Shown in pieces: positions 55,895 through 64,000 of a stretch of DNA of 64,000 nucleotides. Under the pieces are notes generated by a model. It was given only the letters and a program-made list of their open reading frames with translations, had not been told where the DNA came from and did not search any database. The position numbers and the translations under genes were made by a program. Each line of letters starts with the position of its first letter. Within the stretch, counting starts at the first letter, position 1. The stretch is from Streptococcus sp. 263_SSPC (GTDB lineage: Bacteria > Bacillota > Bacilli > Lactobacillales > Aerococcaceae). The stretch is taken from positions 62,172-126,171 of the forward strand of contig NZ_JVNU01000025.1 of the NCBI RefSeq assembly GCF_001071995.1. Direction: 5' to 3'.

Positions 55895-56506
55895 TTATTT
55901 TCCCCTCCATTTCATAATGGCACGATACAGTAGGAATCCAAGCCAACTTCCTAGAACATTACAGAGAATGTCGTCGATATGGCTGACTCCTGTGTAAAAG
56001 ATAAATTGAAAGAACTCGATGGCAAAAGAGGTCCAGAACCCGTACCAGAGTGAACGTGAGTGTCCTTTTTCTTTTCCATAGAGCAAACCGCAGAAAAATC
56101 CAAGTGGCATAAACCACACGATATTTCCTACTACATTATAATACGCTGCAAAGACCGATCCTTGCATAAATAATTTAATACTATCGACAAACGGCACCCA
56201 CATAATATCCGAGAGCGGATGCGAGACAATCTGTAGCGTAAACGTCTCGTTCGTGCTTCTGAAAATCGTGAGCTGCGCGAGCAATATAATATAGAAGATA
56301 AATAAATTTCGGTAGAGCTCCCACTTCCAGACGATTTCGCCTTTTTTCCGTGAGAATAAATAAATAGACCAAACGATCAGCCATCCGAGAAACAGGATGA
56401 TTGCGTGGTCTACACTGAAAATAAACAAACGAACAAGTGGAAGGTGATTCACTCGCCCATCAAATAATCGGACTAGCCATTGATAGAATGGGCCAAGTAA
56501 ATACAT
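55895..56506 (-). CDS. VanZ family membrane protein
   Basis: A 203-residue protein with five membrane segments and VanZ features (NIVWFMPLGFFCGLLYG, SFAIEFFQFIFYTGVSHIDD followed by ILCNVLGSWLGF). VanZ-like proteins are common small membrane proteins; teicoplanin tolerance is known only for the namesake, and no other van genes are present. It starts after AAGGAGG, 29 bp downstream of the histidine kinase gene. Confidence 0.85.
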   Translation of the reverse strand: MYLLGPFYQWLVRLFDGRVNHLPLVRLFIFSVDHAIILFLGWLIVWSIYLFSRKKGEIVWKWELYRNLFIFYIILLAQLTIFRSTNETFTLQIVSHPLSDIMWVPFVDSIKLFMQGSVFAAYYNVVGNIVWFMPLGFFCGLLYGKEKGHSRSLWYGFWTSFAIEFFQFIFYTGVSHIDDILCNVLGSWLGFLLYRAIMKWRGK

Positions 56507-56535
56507 GTTCTTCCTCCTTGTTCGTTCTCCTTAAA

Positions 56536-57942
56536 TTACAATTCACTTTCGCCAGGGAATACGACTCTAAACGTTGTACCCTTGCCGACTTCACTCTTCA
56601 CAGAGATTTTACCGCGGTGACTATCTACAAGCGACTTCACAATCGCAAGGCCAAGGCCGCTTTCTCCGTACTTCGTGCTCTTTCTTGAAACGTCTGCTTT
56701 ATAGAAACGTTCCCAGATTTCTTTGATTTCTCTCTCGTCAATTCCGATACCTGTATCAGAAATTTCGACAATCGCTTTTTTACCTTCGTTCCACGCCTTC
56801 ACTAGAATTTCCCCGTTGTCCGTAAATTGGTTCGCATTCTTTGTAATGTTCACCAAGATTTGGACAAAACGGTCATAGTCGGCATAAACGCTGAAGTCTG
56901 TATCGCATTCATAGCGCAAAGTATTATTTTTTACTTTCGCTAGTTCGCGAATTTGTTCTACAACGGTCTGGATGGCTCCAATCGCTGCAAAACGGTGTTG
57001 CACTAATACAATCTGGTTCGAACGAATCTTCTCGTAGTCGAGGTTTTCGTTAACGAGCCTGATCAATCGTTGTGTTTCACTAGAAATGAGTTCTAGCGAA
57101 CGGCCACGACGAGACTCTGGCACCATATTGTATTTCAAGCCATCGAGCAATCCATTCATGGTTGTCAATGGTGTACGCATTTCGTGCGCCACGTCCATCA
57201 TAAATTGGCGGCGGACATTTTCTTGTCGCTCAACCTCTCTTTCAGACTCGCGGAGCGAATGCGCCATGTTGTTAAAGTCTTTCATTAAGTCGTCAAACTC
57301 GTCTCGACTTTCGACAGGAAGTTTAACATCGAAGTCCCCTTCCGAAATCTTATGAGTCGCCTTACGCAACTTGTTGATTCGACGTGTTTGATAGTTTGCA
57401 AATACAAAACTCATCATAATTCCAATGATAATCGCAGCGCCAAACGCAATAAACATCGAATTACGAAGTTCGCGTACTTCGGTTTGAATACGACTCATCG
57501 GACTGGCTAAAGCCACGTATCCTTTATACTGTCCATTTTTAATAATGGGATAGTATACCGTGATTAAGTTATCTACGGCTTCTCCGGTAAAGTTCATTTG
57601 AACTTCCTTCAAGTTAATCGCAGCACCATTTTTTAAGTGATTTAATTCATCCTCCGTTAGTGCAGAATTTGTATCTAAACTACTAGACGGATAGGTCATC
57701 GCGTTGTTTTCATCAAACATCGCTATACTGACATTTTCCTCGCGTAAAATGGTACCCAACTTATAAATATCCGCATCACTCATATCAGTCGCAATTAATC
57801 CTTTAGCATACGACTGTAATTGCTGAGAACGCTGTGTATACACATTATTACTCATTACGTTGTAGAAAAGAATTCCACAGGCAGCAATCGTCAACAGCAC
57901 AACGGATACGAACCCGAAGAGTTGCTGATAAAAGTATTTCAT
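56536..57942 (-). CDS. Sensor histidine kinase
   Basis: A 468-residue membrane kinase. Helix 1 is residues about 8-30, followed by an extracellular sensor of about 130 residues, helix 2 (about 163-183), HAMP (about 184-236), and HisKA with His253 in MMDVAHEMRTPLT. HATPase_c shows N (NITKNANQF), G1 (DTGIGID) and G2 (GESGLGLAIVKSLVD) boxes. It partners with the response regulator whose gene ends 3 bp upstream. The signal is unknown; the sensor domain has no recognisable motif. Confidence 0.9.
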   Translation of the reverse strand: MKYFYQQLFGFVSVVLLTIAACGILFYNVMSNNVYTQRSQQLQSYAKGLIATDMSDADIYKLGTILREENVSIAMFDENNAMTYPSSSLDTNSALTEDELNHLKNGAAINLKEVQMNFTGEAVDNLITVYYPIIKNGQYKGYVALASPMSRIQTEVRELRNSMFIAFGAAIIIGIMMSFVFANYQTRRINKLRKATHKISEGDFDVKLPVESRDEFDDLMKDFNNMAHSLRESEREVERQENVRRQFMMDVAHEMRTPLTTMNGLLDGLKYNMVPESRRGRSLELISSETQRLIRLVNENLDYEKIRSNQIVLVQHRFAAIGAIQTVVEQIRELAKVKNNTLRYECDTDFSVYADYDRFVQILVNITKNANQFTDNGEILVKAWNEGKKAIVEISDTGIGIDEREIKEIWERFYKADVSRKSTKYGESGLGLAIVKSLVDSHRGKISVKSEVGKGTTFRVVFPGESEL

Positions 57943-57945
57943 GGA

Positions 57946-58653
57946 TTACAACTCGCTATCGTCAAATTTATATCCTACGCCCCAAACCGTATGAATTACG
58001 TGAGGACCAACAGCTTCGATTTTTTGTCGAAGTTTCTTGATGTGAGCGTCAACTGTACGTTCGTCACCATAGAATGGATCTTCCCAGATTTTCGTTAATA
58101 AGTGTTCACGAGTGAACACTTGGCGTTGATGTTTCGCCATAACCATTAATAAGTCAAATTCTTTTGGTGTTAAGTTTTCGATCTGTTTGCCATCGATAAA
58201 TGCTTCGTGTGTTTTCGTATTGATTTTCACGTGATCTGTCTCAACATCGAATTCTGAAGCAAATGTGTTGTCTGCAACAGTAGCGCGTTGTGTACGACGT
58301 AATAATGCTTTAATACGAGCCATAATCGTTACGGCACTGAATGGTTTTGCAACGTAGTCGTCTGCACCAATCTCAAGACCGATAACTTGGTCACTTTCTG
58401 AATCGCGTGCTGTAAGCATTACGATTGGAACGTTTTGGTTCACTTGGCGGATTTGACGGCAAATTTGCATTCCGTCCATGCTTGGTAAGTTGACATCAAG
58501 AATGACAACGCCCCATTTGTTTTGGTTTTCTAAGAATGCATCAAGACCTTCTTTACCATCGTGGTAGAAGCTTGCCTTCCAACCTTCGTTTTCAAAAAAC
58601 ATTTCCATCATTTCGCAAACTGCTTCTGTATCTTCAATCATTAAGATATGCAT
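57946..58653 (-). CDS. OmpR-family response regulator
   Basis: A 235-residue regulator: receiver domain with phosphoacceptor Asp53 (VVILDVNLPSMDG), switch Thr and Lys in LTARD and VAKPFS, and a winged-helix DNA-binding domain (NLTPKEFDLLMVMAKHQRQV, then the DERTVDAHIKKLR recognition segment). The ATG at 58653 has GGAG 8 nt upstream; a GTG three codons earlier is too close to it. First gene of a regulator-kinase pair. Confidence 0.93.
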   Translation of the reverse strand: MHILMIEDTEAVCEMMEMFFENEGWKASFYHDGKEGLDAFLENQNKWGVVILDVNLPSMDGMQICRQIRQVNQNVPIVMLTARDSESDQVIGLEIGADDYVAKPFSAVTIMARIKALLRRTQRATVADNTFASEFDVETDHVKINTKTHEAFIDGKQIENLTPKEFDLLMVMAKHQRQVFTREHLLTKIWEDPFYGDERTVDAHIKKLRQKIEAVGPHVIHTVWGVGYKFDDSEL

Positions 58654-58789
58654 GACATACACTCCTTTTTTATAGCTAAATTATAATTATTATAAGTTTT
58701 CTTCACAGATTGTACATCATTAATATGAAATCACACACCACAATTTGTGAAGAAAATGTGAATTTGTGTATTTAAAATGCGCTAATTCA

Positions 58790-59329
58790 CTATTTTTTCT
58801 TTTTTGCACTGCCTCCCAAGCTGAAGCGCAAATGATTCAGTAGCGCCATTTGTGCGTCACTCCAGGGATTTCGGCGCGCACTTCCTTTATGATGGAAAGT
58901 TCGTGCCATCTCTGTTTGTTTATCCCTACTACTTTCTAATTCCTTATAAAAATCTCTAGCTGATTTACGCAGGGCTCCTTTTTGGAAAATGAGCCACTGT
59001 TCGGCCAAGTCGCTGGTGGCCACGGACACTTGAATGAGTCGCGTGTTCATTTCTGATACCGTACGCTCAATATAACTATCCGCCGTCTCCCCTTCAGACG
59101 TAAAAATCACCTTGACTTCGGCCTCTTCAAATGACTGAGTAATGCCCGGTACAAACTGCGCATCGAATACAATCCAGACTTCGATATTTTCGAACTTCTG
59201 AAAATTCGAGCAGCGTTGGATGAGTAAATCCCTCGCACTCTCTAAGTCGTCTTGCTTCTTCAATGCGACTAGCTCCGGCCAAGCACCAATCATATTATAG
59301 CCGTCCACAATGTACAGTTGCTTTTTCAA
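58790..59329 (-). CDS. rae1: NYN-domain ribosome-associated endoribonuclease Rae1 (YacP)
   Basis: A 179-residue YacP-like protein: LYIVDGYNMIGAWPEL (NYN/PIN acidic site), VWIVFDAQFVPG, VIFTSEGETADSYIE and ATSDLAEQWLIFQKGA. In Bacillus subtilis Rae1 cleaves mRNA in the ribosomal A site. It uses a TTG start (59329). It follows rlmB in the conserved cysE-cysS-mrnC-rlmB-rae1 order. The Lys-rich C-terminus is usual. Confidence 0.92.
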   Translation of the reverse strand: MKKQLYIVDGYNMIGAWPELVALKKQDDLESARDLLIQRCSNFQKFENIEVWIVFDAQFVPGITQSFEEAEVKVIFTSEGETADSYIERTVSEMNTRLIQVSVATSDLAEQWLIFQKGALRKSARDFYKELESSRDKQTEMARTFHHKGSARRNPWSDAQMALLNHLRFSLGGSAKKKK

Positions 59330-59346
59330 TGTGCATCCCCCGTTTC

Positions 59347-60210
59347 CTATAACGAACGGTTACGGAAGACTTCGTACATCATTAAGGCACTCGCCACGCT
59401 CGCGTTCAGACTTTGGACATGTCCCACCATCGGAATCGTCACCATTTCATCCACGCTTTCCTTCACGATACGAGAGACACCTTTTCCTTCGTTCCCCATC
59501 ACAATCGCAAGAGGGCCACTTGTATTCCATTTGCGGTAGTCCGTTCCATCCATGTCGGTCCCAAACACCCAAATGCCACGCGCCTTCAATTGTTCAATCG
59601 TCTGCGTTAAATTCGTCACGCGAACAACCGGCACATGCTCAATGGCACCCGTTGAAGCTTTGGCAACGGTCGCTGTCAATGAAGCCGATCTGCGTTTTGG
59701 AATAATAATGCCGTGAACGCCTGTTGCGTCTGCCGTACGTAAAATACTTCCTAAGTTATGTGGATCTTCCACCCCGTCTAAAATGACGATAAATGGATCT
59801 TCGCCTTTTTCTTCGGCCTTCTTAAAGACGTCTTCTAAGTCGGCATATTCGTAGGCTGCAATCGAAGCAACAAGTCCTTGGTGAACGGCATTGCCGACAA
59901 GGTCTTCAATCTTCGTCTTTGGAACGGTTTGAACTTGAATTCCTTTTTCACGTGCGAGTTCAATGACTTTTGCAGCATCTCGTCCAGAAGTTCCTTCTTG
60001 GATAAAGACGCGGTTCACACGGTCCGGCGTTTGCAAGGCTTCTACCACTGCATGACGACCAAACACGAAGTCCACCACTTCTTGTACTCCCTCACGTTCT
60101 ACGTGTTCATGAGCGGGGCGTTGTCTCTTTTCAGTCCGCTCAGGACGCCCACGGTCTGAACGATTTCCGTTTCTTGATTTTTTCTTTGGTGCATATTCAT
60201 TTCGTGCCAT
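59347..60210 (-). CDS. rlmB: 23S rRNA (guanosine2251-2'-O)-methyltransferase RlmB
   Basis: A 287-residue SpoU-class methyltransferase. A basic, disordered N-terminus (about 1-45) precedes the substrate-binding domain (FVFGRHAVVEAL) and the knotted catalytic domain (DGVEDPHNLGSILRTADATG, IVMGNEGKGVSRIVKESVDE, then SLNASVASALMMYE). The start at MARNEYAPKK (60210) is preferred over a GTG four codons earlier, based on spacing from GGAAGG. It overlaps closely with mrnC. Confidence 0.94.
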   Translation of the reverse strand: MARNEYAPKKKSRNGNRSDRGRPERTEKRQRPAHEHVEREGVQEVVDFVFGRHAVVEALQTPDRVNRVFIQEGTSGRDAAKVIELAREKGIQVQTVPKTKIEDLVGNAVHQGLVASIAAYEYADLEDVFKKAEEKGEDPFIVILDGVEDPHNLGSILRTADATGVHGIIIPKRRSASLTATVAKASTGAIEHVPVVRVTNLTQTIEQLKARGIWVFGTDMDGTDYRKWNTSGPLAIVMGNEGKGVSRIVKESVDEMVTIPMVGHVQSLNASVASALMMYEVFRNRSL

Positions 60211-60211
60211 G

Positions 60212-60613
60212 TTACTGTTCACCTTCCACTTGTTGTAAGCACCAGTTGATGAGTTCTTCTAGTCTTGCTTGTTGGCCAGATAAGTATAAATAACCCATTA
60301 ATGCTTCAAAACCAGTCGCAATACGGTACGTTCCTACGTCTGCATTTTTTGCCACCGTATGACTCTTACTATTGCGTCCTCGTTTGTAAATTTCTAATTC
60401 TTCTTCATTTAAGAAGTTTTCTTGTTCCAACATTTGTTGCATCAAGCGTGCTTGTGCCTTTGCCGAAACAAACTTCGTTGCGGTCGCATGTAATTGATTT
60501 GGCTTTGTTAACCCTTTTTGCATCACGTGATTTCTGACATACACTTCATAAATCCCGTCACCCATATAGGCTAAGGCCAAACCGTTTAGCAGCTTCCAGT
60601 TTTTTTCTGTCAT
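60212..60613 (-). CDS. mrnC: Mini-ribonuclease III
   Basis: A 133-residue RNase III catalytic domain without a dsRNA-binding domain: NGLALAYMGDGIYEVYVRNH with the acidic site, and YKRGRNSKS followed by FEALMGYLYLSG. It matures 23S rRNA ends in Firmicutes. The start at 60613 overlaps the cysS stop (ATGA); a second ATG five codons upstream is also possible. Confidence 0.95.
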   Translation of the reverse strand: MTEKNWKLLNGLALAYMGDGIYEVYVRNHVMQKGLTKPNQLHATATKFVSAKAQARLMQQMLEQENFLNEEELEIYKRGRNSKSHTVAKNADVGTYRIATGFEALMGYLYLSGQQARLEELINWCLQQVEGEQ

Positions 60614-62019
60614 GCTTCTCTTCTCCATCTTGTTCCTTGTGGAGTGTCTTCTAATACAATCCCTTGTTCTTTTAATAAATCACGAATCTCGTCACTGCGA
60701 GCAAAATTTTTCGCTTTACGCGCTTCAAGACGTTCATCGATTAACGCTTGAATAGCATCATCGAGCAGTGCTTCTTGTTTTTCAACGATACCGAAGATTC
60801 CAAATAGAACAGTTGCTTTTTCAAGGAGCGCTTCGAGTACTGCTTTTGAAACGACTTCTTGTTCTAAATACACATTCCATTCTTTCAACCATTGATATAA
60901 CACCGTCATACCGTTTGCCGCATTAAAGTCATCATCCATTTCTTTTTGGAATTCCGCTTCAATTGCTTCGAATTTTGCTAAGCGTTCTGCATCTTCTGGC
61001 AAAGTATCCACGGCTGTTTCTAGACGGTAGCGTGCATTCTTGAAGGTTGTTTGTACTTTTTCAAGATTCACGGCTGCTTCTTGAAGAGCCGCTTCACTAA
61101 ATTTCAATGGACGACGATAGTGCGCACTCGCTAAGAAGAAACGAAGTACTTGTGGGTCAAGTTGTTGGATTAAGTCGTGAACGAGCACGAAGTTTCCAAG
61201 TGATTTACTCATTTTCTCTTCGCCCATCGTTACAAACGCATTATGCATCCAGTAGTTTGCAAATTTCTTACCAGTTTTTGATTCACTTTGCGCGATTTCA
61301 TTTTCGTGGTGAGGGAATGCTAAGTCTTGTCCACCACCGTGAATATCGATGGTATCGCCTAAGTGTTTTGTCGCCATTACAGAGCATTCAATATGCCATC
61401 CTGGGCGACCCTTGCCCCATGGAGAGTTCCAGCTAATTTCATTTGGTTTTGCGCTCTTCCATAATGCAAAGTCTAGCGGGTTGCGTTTCTTCGCATCATC
61501 TTCTGAGGCTGTACGATTACTTGCCCCGATTTGTAAGTCTTCGATGCGTTGATCGCTGAGTTCCCCATAGTCTTTGAATTTTTCAGTGATGAAATAAACA
61601 TCGCCTTCTGATTCATATGCCATGCCTTTATCGACTAAGTCCGCTACAAAGGCAATAATGTCATCCATTGTATTCATTACTGTTGGGTTTAAAGTCGCCT
61701 TCTTCACGTTTAAGGCGTTTGTATCTTCAAAGAACGCTTCGATATATTTCTTTGAGACTTCTTCAGCCGTCATGCCAGTTTCGTTAGCCACGCGAATGAT
61801 TTTATCATCCACATCTGTAAAGTTCGAAACGAAATTCACGTCATAACCGCGGTATTCAAAGTAACGACGAATCGTATCAAAGGAAACCGTACTACGTGCA
61901 TTTCCGATATGAATATAGTTATAAACCGTTGGGCCGCACACATACATGCTCACTTTTCCTTCTTCAATCGGTTTAAATACTTCTTTTTGTCTTGTTAAGG
62001 TATTGTAGATTTGAATCAT
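60610..62019 (-). CDS. cysS: Cysteinyl-tRNA synthetase
   Basis: A 469-residue class I synthetase: zinc-binding CGPTVYNYIHIGNARSTVSF (with HIGNA), second zinc cysteine in HIECSVMATKHLG, KMSKSLGNF catalytic loop and a C-terminal helical domain. The start overlaps the cysE stop by 4 nt. No T-box leader is visible ahead of cysE-cysS, unlike in Bacillus. Confidence 0.97.
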   Translation of the reverse strand: MIQIYNTLTRQKEVFKPIEEGKVSMYVCGPTVYNYIHIGNARSTVSFDTIRRYFEYRGYDVNFVSNFTDVDDKIIRVANETGMTAEEVSKKYIEAFFEDTNALNVKKATLNPTVMNTMDDIIAFVADLVDKGMAYESEGDVYFITEKFKDYGELSDQRIEDLQIGASNRTASEDDAKKRNPLDFALWKSAKPNEISWNSPWGKGRPGWHIECSVMATKHLGDTIDIHGGGQDLAFPHHENEIAQSESKTGKKFANYWMHNAFVTMGEEKMSKSLGNFVLVHDLIQQLDPQVLRFFLASAHYRRPLKFSEAALQEAAVNLEKVQTTFKNARYRLETAVDTLPEDAERLAKFEAIEAEFQKEMDDDFNAANGMTVLYQWLKEWNVYLEQEVVSKAVLEALLEKATVLFGIFGIVEKQEALLDDAIQALIDERLEARKAKNFARSDEIRDLLKEQGIVLEDTPQGTRWRREA

Positions 62020-62576
62020 AAGTTCCCTCCGATAGTCGTATCTCTTTCAATTTCTTCTGGTGTATGGACGCGCACCACTCGTGCCGGCAGTCCAACCGCT
62101 GTGGTATGAGCAGGAATGTCGTCTAACACAACTGCCGCCGCTCCAATTTTGGCATATTCTCCAACCGTCACAGGTCCAATCACTTGCGAATGTGCCGATA
62201 AAAGCACACCATTTTCGATGGTTGGATGGCGCTTGCCAGTATCTTTCCCGGTTCCGCCTAAGGTCACCGCATGGAACATTTTGACATCGTCACCGATAAT
62301 CGTTGTCTCTCCAATGACGATTCCCATGCCATGGTCGATAAAGAATCGTCTTCCAATCGTTGCGCCTGGATGAATCTCAATGCCCGTTAGAAATCTGCTA
62401 AAACCAGCGACCATCCGTGCAAGGAGTCTCATTTTTGCCTTTGTATGCAACCAATGCGCCACCCGGTGTAAGACCGTTGCGTGATATCCTGGGTACGTCA
62501 AGACGATTTCCAAGCTGCTTCTTGCCGCCGGATCATTTCTCTTATAAGTATCCATATCTTCTCTAAAACGTCCCAT
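62016..62576 (-). CDS. cysE: Serine O-acetyltransferase
   Basis: A 186-residue left-handed beta-helix acetyltransferase: GIEIHPGATIGRRFFIDHGM, GIVIGETTIIGDDV, VTLGGTGKDTGKRHPTI and GVLLSAHSQVIGPVTVG. It makes O-acetylserine for cysteine synthesis. It is short for CysE because the N-terminal helical domain is reduced, as usual in Firmicutes. First gene of the cysE-cysS-mrnC-rlmB-rae1 run; -10 TATAAT near 62610. Confidence 0.95.
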   Translation of the reverse strand: MGRFREDMDTYKRNDPAARSSLEIVLTYPGYHATVLHRVAHWLHTKAKMRLLARMVAGFSRFLTGIEIHPGATIGRRFFIDHGMGIVIGETTIIGDDVKMFHAVTLGGTGKDTGKRHPTIENGVLLSAHSQVIGPVTVGEYAKIGAAAVVLDDIPAHTTAVGLPARVVRVHTPEEIERDTTIGGNL

Positions 62577-62631
62577 TCCTTCACTTCCTTTGCATTGTCT
62601 TTCCCCTCATTATAGCACAGTTTAAAGCACA

Positions 62632-62676
62632 CAAAAAGCTGAAAAGCCGGGCGCTGAGCCTAGCCTTTCAGCTTTC
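62632..62676 (-). terminator. Terminator of oadA
   Basis: Minus strand AAAGCTGAAAGGCTAGG / CCCGGCTTTTCAGCTTT then TTG, directly after the oadA stop. Confidence 0.85.
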
Positions 62677-62684
62677 TAGCAAAA

Positions 62685-64000
62685 CTATTTTAAGTCTAAA
62701 GTAACTTCTACTGTTTGTAATGGTACATCGTAGAATGGATCTTCACGACGTCCTAAGAAGTCTTTTGCTTGTTGCGGGAAGAGTGCGTACATTAACACAT
62801 CTTCGTCAGATTTAGCGTATTCTTTAATCTCTTCGCGAATTTCTGGTAATTGATCTTCGATTAAGTCAGCTGGACGAACTGTCACAACTTCTGCATCTCC
62901 GATAATTTTTGCTTTCACTTCAGGATTAATTTCTGCTGGAGCTTGTCCATATAATCCTAAAACGTAGTCTTTGATTTCTTTTGGAACAAGTTTGAAACGT
63001 TCGCCTGAAATCACGTTCATTACCGCTTGTGTACCAACCATTTGTGATAATGGCGTTACAAGTGGTGGGTACCCTAAGTCCGCACGTACTTTTGGCACTT
63101 CTGCTAATACTTCTTCGTATTTGTCAGCTAAGCCTTGTTCAGTTAATTGACTTAATAGGTTTGATAACATTCCACCAGGTACTTGGTAAATTAATGTTTT
63201 TGGTTCTGTATCTTTTACTTTAGGGTTTAAGATTCCTTCTGCACGGAATTTATCACGAATGCCGTTGAAGTAAGCTGTTGCTTCTTCCACTTTCTTCATG
63301 TCAACGCCTGTTTCGAAGCCTAAATCTTTAAGTGCTAAAGCCATAGATTCAGTTGCAGGTTGACTTGTACCACCAGAGAATGATGATAAGCAAGTGTCGA
63401 TGATGTCTGCGCCTGCTTCAGCTACTTTTAAGTAAGTCATTTCAGAAATACCACTTGTAGCGTGAGTGTGAACTTCTAAAGGAAGATCAGTTTTTTCTTT
63501 AATACGGCTTACTAATTCGTAACCTGTTTGAGGTGTTAATACCCCAGCCATGTCTTTAATACAGATTGAGTCTGCACCGAATTCTGCCATGCGTCCTACT
63601 AAATCAACGTAGTAGTCTACAGTGTGAACTGGACTTGTTGTGTAAGAAATTGCTGTTTGGCAGTGTCCGCCTGCTAATTTAGTTGCTTCGATTGATGTCT
63701 TCATGTTACGAACATCGTTTAAAGCATCGAATACACGAATAATGTCGATTCCGTTTTGTACAGATTTTTCTACGAATAAACGTACCACATCATCAGCATA
63801 GTTACGGTATCCTAATAGGTTTTGTCCACGTAATAACATTTGCAATTTTGTATCTTTAACTGCTTCGCGAATTTGACGTAGACGTTCCCATGGGTCTTCA
63901 TTCAAGAAACGAATACAAGAGTCAAAAGTTGCTCCTCCCCATACTTCTAACGCATGGAAGCCAGCTTGGTCTAATGTTTCCAAGATTGGTAACATATCTT
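62685..64000 (-). CDS. oadA: Oxaloacetate decarboxylase / carboxyltransferase alpha subunit, 3' part
   Basis: The C-terminal 438 residues of a DRE-TIM carboxyltransferase, open at the right edge: GFHALEVWGGATFDSCIRFL, MLLRGQNLLGYRNYADD, ICIKDMAGVLTP, EVHTHATSG and SSFSGGTSQPATES. The family ligands and active-site lysine region are present. The protein ends shortly after the PYC-type helical domain and lacks a biotin-carrier domain, so biotin must be on a separate subunit, as in sodium-pumping or citrate-linked oxaloacetate decarboxylases of lactic acid bacteria. It could also be annotated as pyruvate carboxylase subunit B. Confidence 0.88.
   Translation of the reverse strand, partial: DMLPILETLDQAGFHALEVWGGATFDSCIRFLNEDPWERLRQIREAVKDTKLQMLLRGQNLLGYRNYADDVVRLFVEKSVQNGIDIIRVFDALNDVRNMKTSIEATKLAGGHCQTAISYTTSPVHTVDYYVDLVGRMAEFGADSICIKDMAGVLTPQTGYELVSRIKEKTDLPLEVHTHATSGISEMTYLKVAEAGADIIDTCLSSFSGGTSQPATESMALALKDLGFETGVDMKKVEEATAYFNGIRDKFRAEGILNPKVKDTEPKTLIYQVPGGMLSNLLSQLTEQGLADKYEEVLAEVPKVRADLGYPPLVTPLSQMVGTQAVMNVISGERFKLVPKEIKDYVLGLYGQAPAEINPEVKAKIIGDAEVVTVRPADLIEDQLPEIREEIKEYAKSDEDVLMYALFPQQAKDFLGRREDPFYDVPLQTVEVTLDLK

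Noticed and set aside
62577-62631. T-box leader for cysE-cysS
   Set aside because: Only about 35 nt lie between the -10 and the cysE start, and no GGGTGGNACCGCG motif is present.

Overview
The window looks like a chromosomal segment of a low-GC lactic acid bacterium (Lactobacillales). The basis is Firmicutes-style ribosome binding sites, a T-box serS leader, the cdaA-cdaR-glmM operon, the cysE-cysS-mrnC-rlmB-rae1 block, a lar lactate racemase locus and a zinc-free S14 paralogue. A Carnobacteriaceae-type (Granulicatella-like) host is my best guess, but no single gene proves the genus. I saw no rRNA, tRNA, prophage or CRISPR array.

Layout. 0-3 kb: end of a branched-chain amino acid ABC operon (livJ, start of livH) divergent from an Mga-type regulator. 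3.6-10.2 kb: a lipoprotein, a membrane-anchored glycerophosphodiesterase, T-box-controlled serS and the carboxypeptidase dacA. 10.5-13.2 kb: glycerate kinase and a GntP-type permease whose 3' end is cut off at a deletion junction with a convergent, also truncated DUF924 gene. 13.2-19.1 kb: a complete nickel-pincer lactate racemase system, larR-larE divergent from larA-larB-larC-larD. 19.2-24.7 kb: yidD, a TVP38-like protein, a thioesterase, a 36-residue 'metal homeostasis' peptide with rpsN2, then glmM-cdaR-cdaA. 24.8-30.7 kb: a 31-residue membrane peptide, an SdpR/SdpI-like pair, an in-frame RNase M5-RsmA fusion behind tatD, an MBL hydrolase, queT under a preQ1-I riboswitch, an orphan antitoxin-like peptide and a sigma factor. 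30.8-41.7 kb: an ArAE-type membrane protein, ogt, a nucleoid-associated protein, rsmG-mnmG-NUDIX, mnmE behind a leader terminator, an aminotransferase and msrA. 41.7-47.7 kb: L-serine dehydratase genes and an amino-sugar operon (GntR regulator, agaS, nagA-like, lacD). 48.4-51.7 kb: copA-copZ and a decayed IS200-type element. 51.7-54.1 kb: ribosomal genes rplK-rplA and rplJ-rplL. 54.7-64 kb: an rRNA methyltransferase, a VanZ protein, a two-component system, rae1-rlmB-mrnC-cysS-cysE and the 3' part of oadA.

The most striking non-genic signal is a family of at least eight dispersed, asymmetric, structured elements of about 170-280 bp. They lie at about 3.2, 6.6, 7.1, 26.2, 38.0, 47.8, 48.0 and 54.4 kb. 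Each has a conserved core of about 90 nt: a G-Y-A-CCGG box, a hairpin with loop GAGCC-N4-GTCTC, then a stem flanked by invariant TTCAAA and usually TAATTC. The inner stems change sequence between copies while staying paired, and in most copies the core sits inside a long outer inverted repeat that looks like a gene-end terminator. I do not recognise it as a named family. It is the best candidate here for something undescribed, either a non-autonomous mobile element or a structured RNA at transcript ends.

Other points of interest are the RNase M5-RsmA fusion with its internal start preserved, the double gene truncation at 12.845 kb, LarC as one ORF with a very His-rich insert, and several microproteins with good ribosome binding sites.
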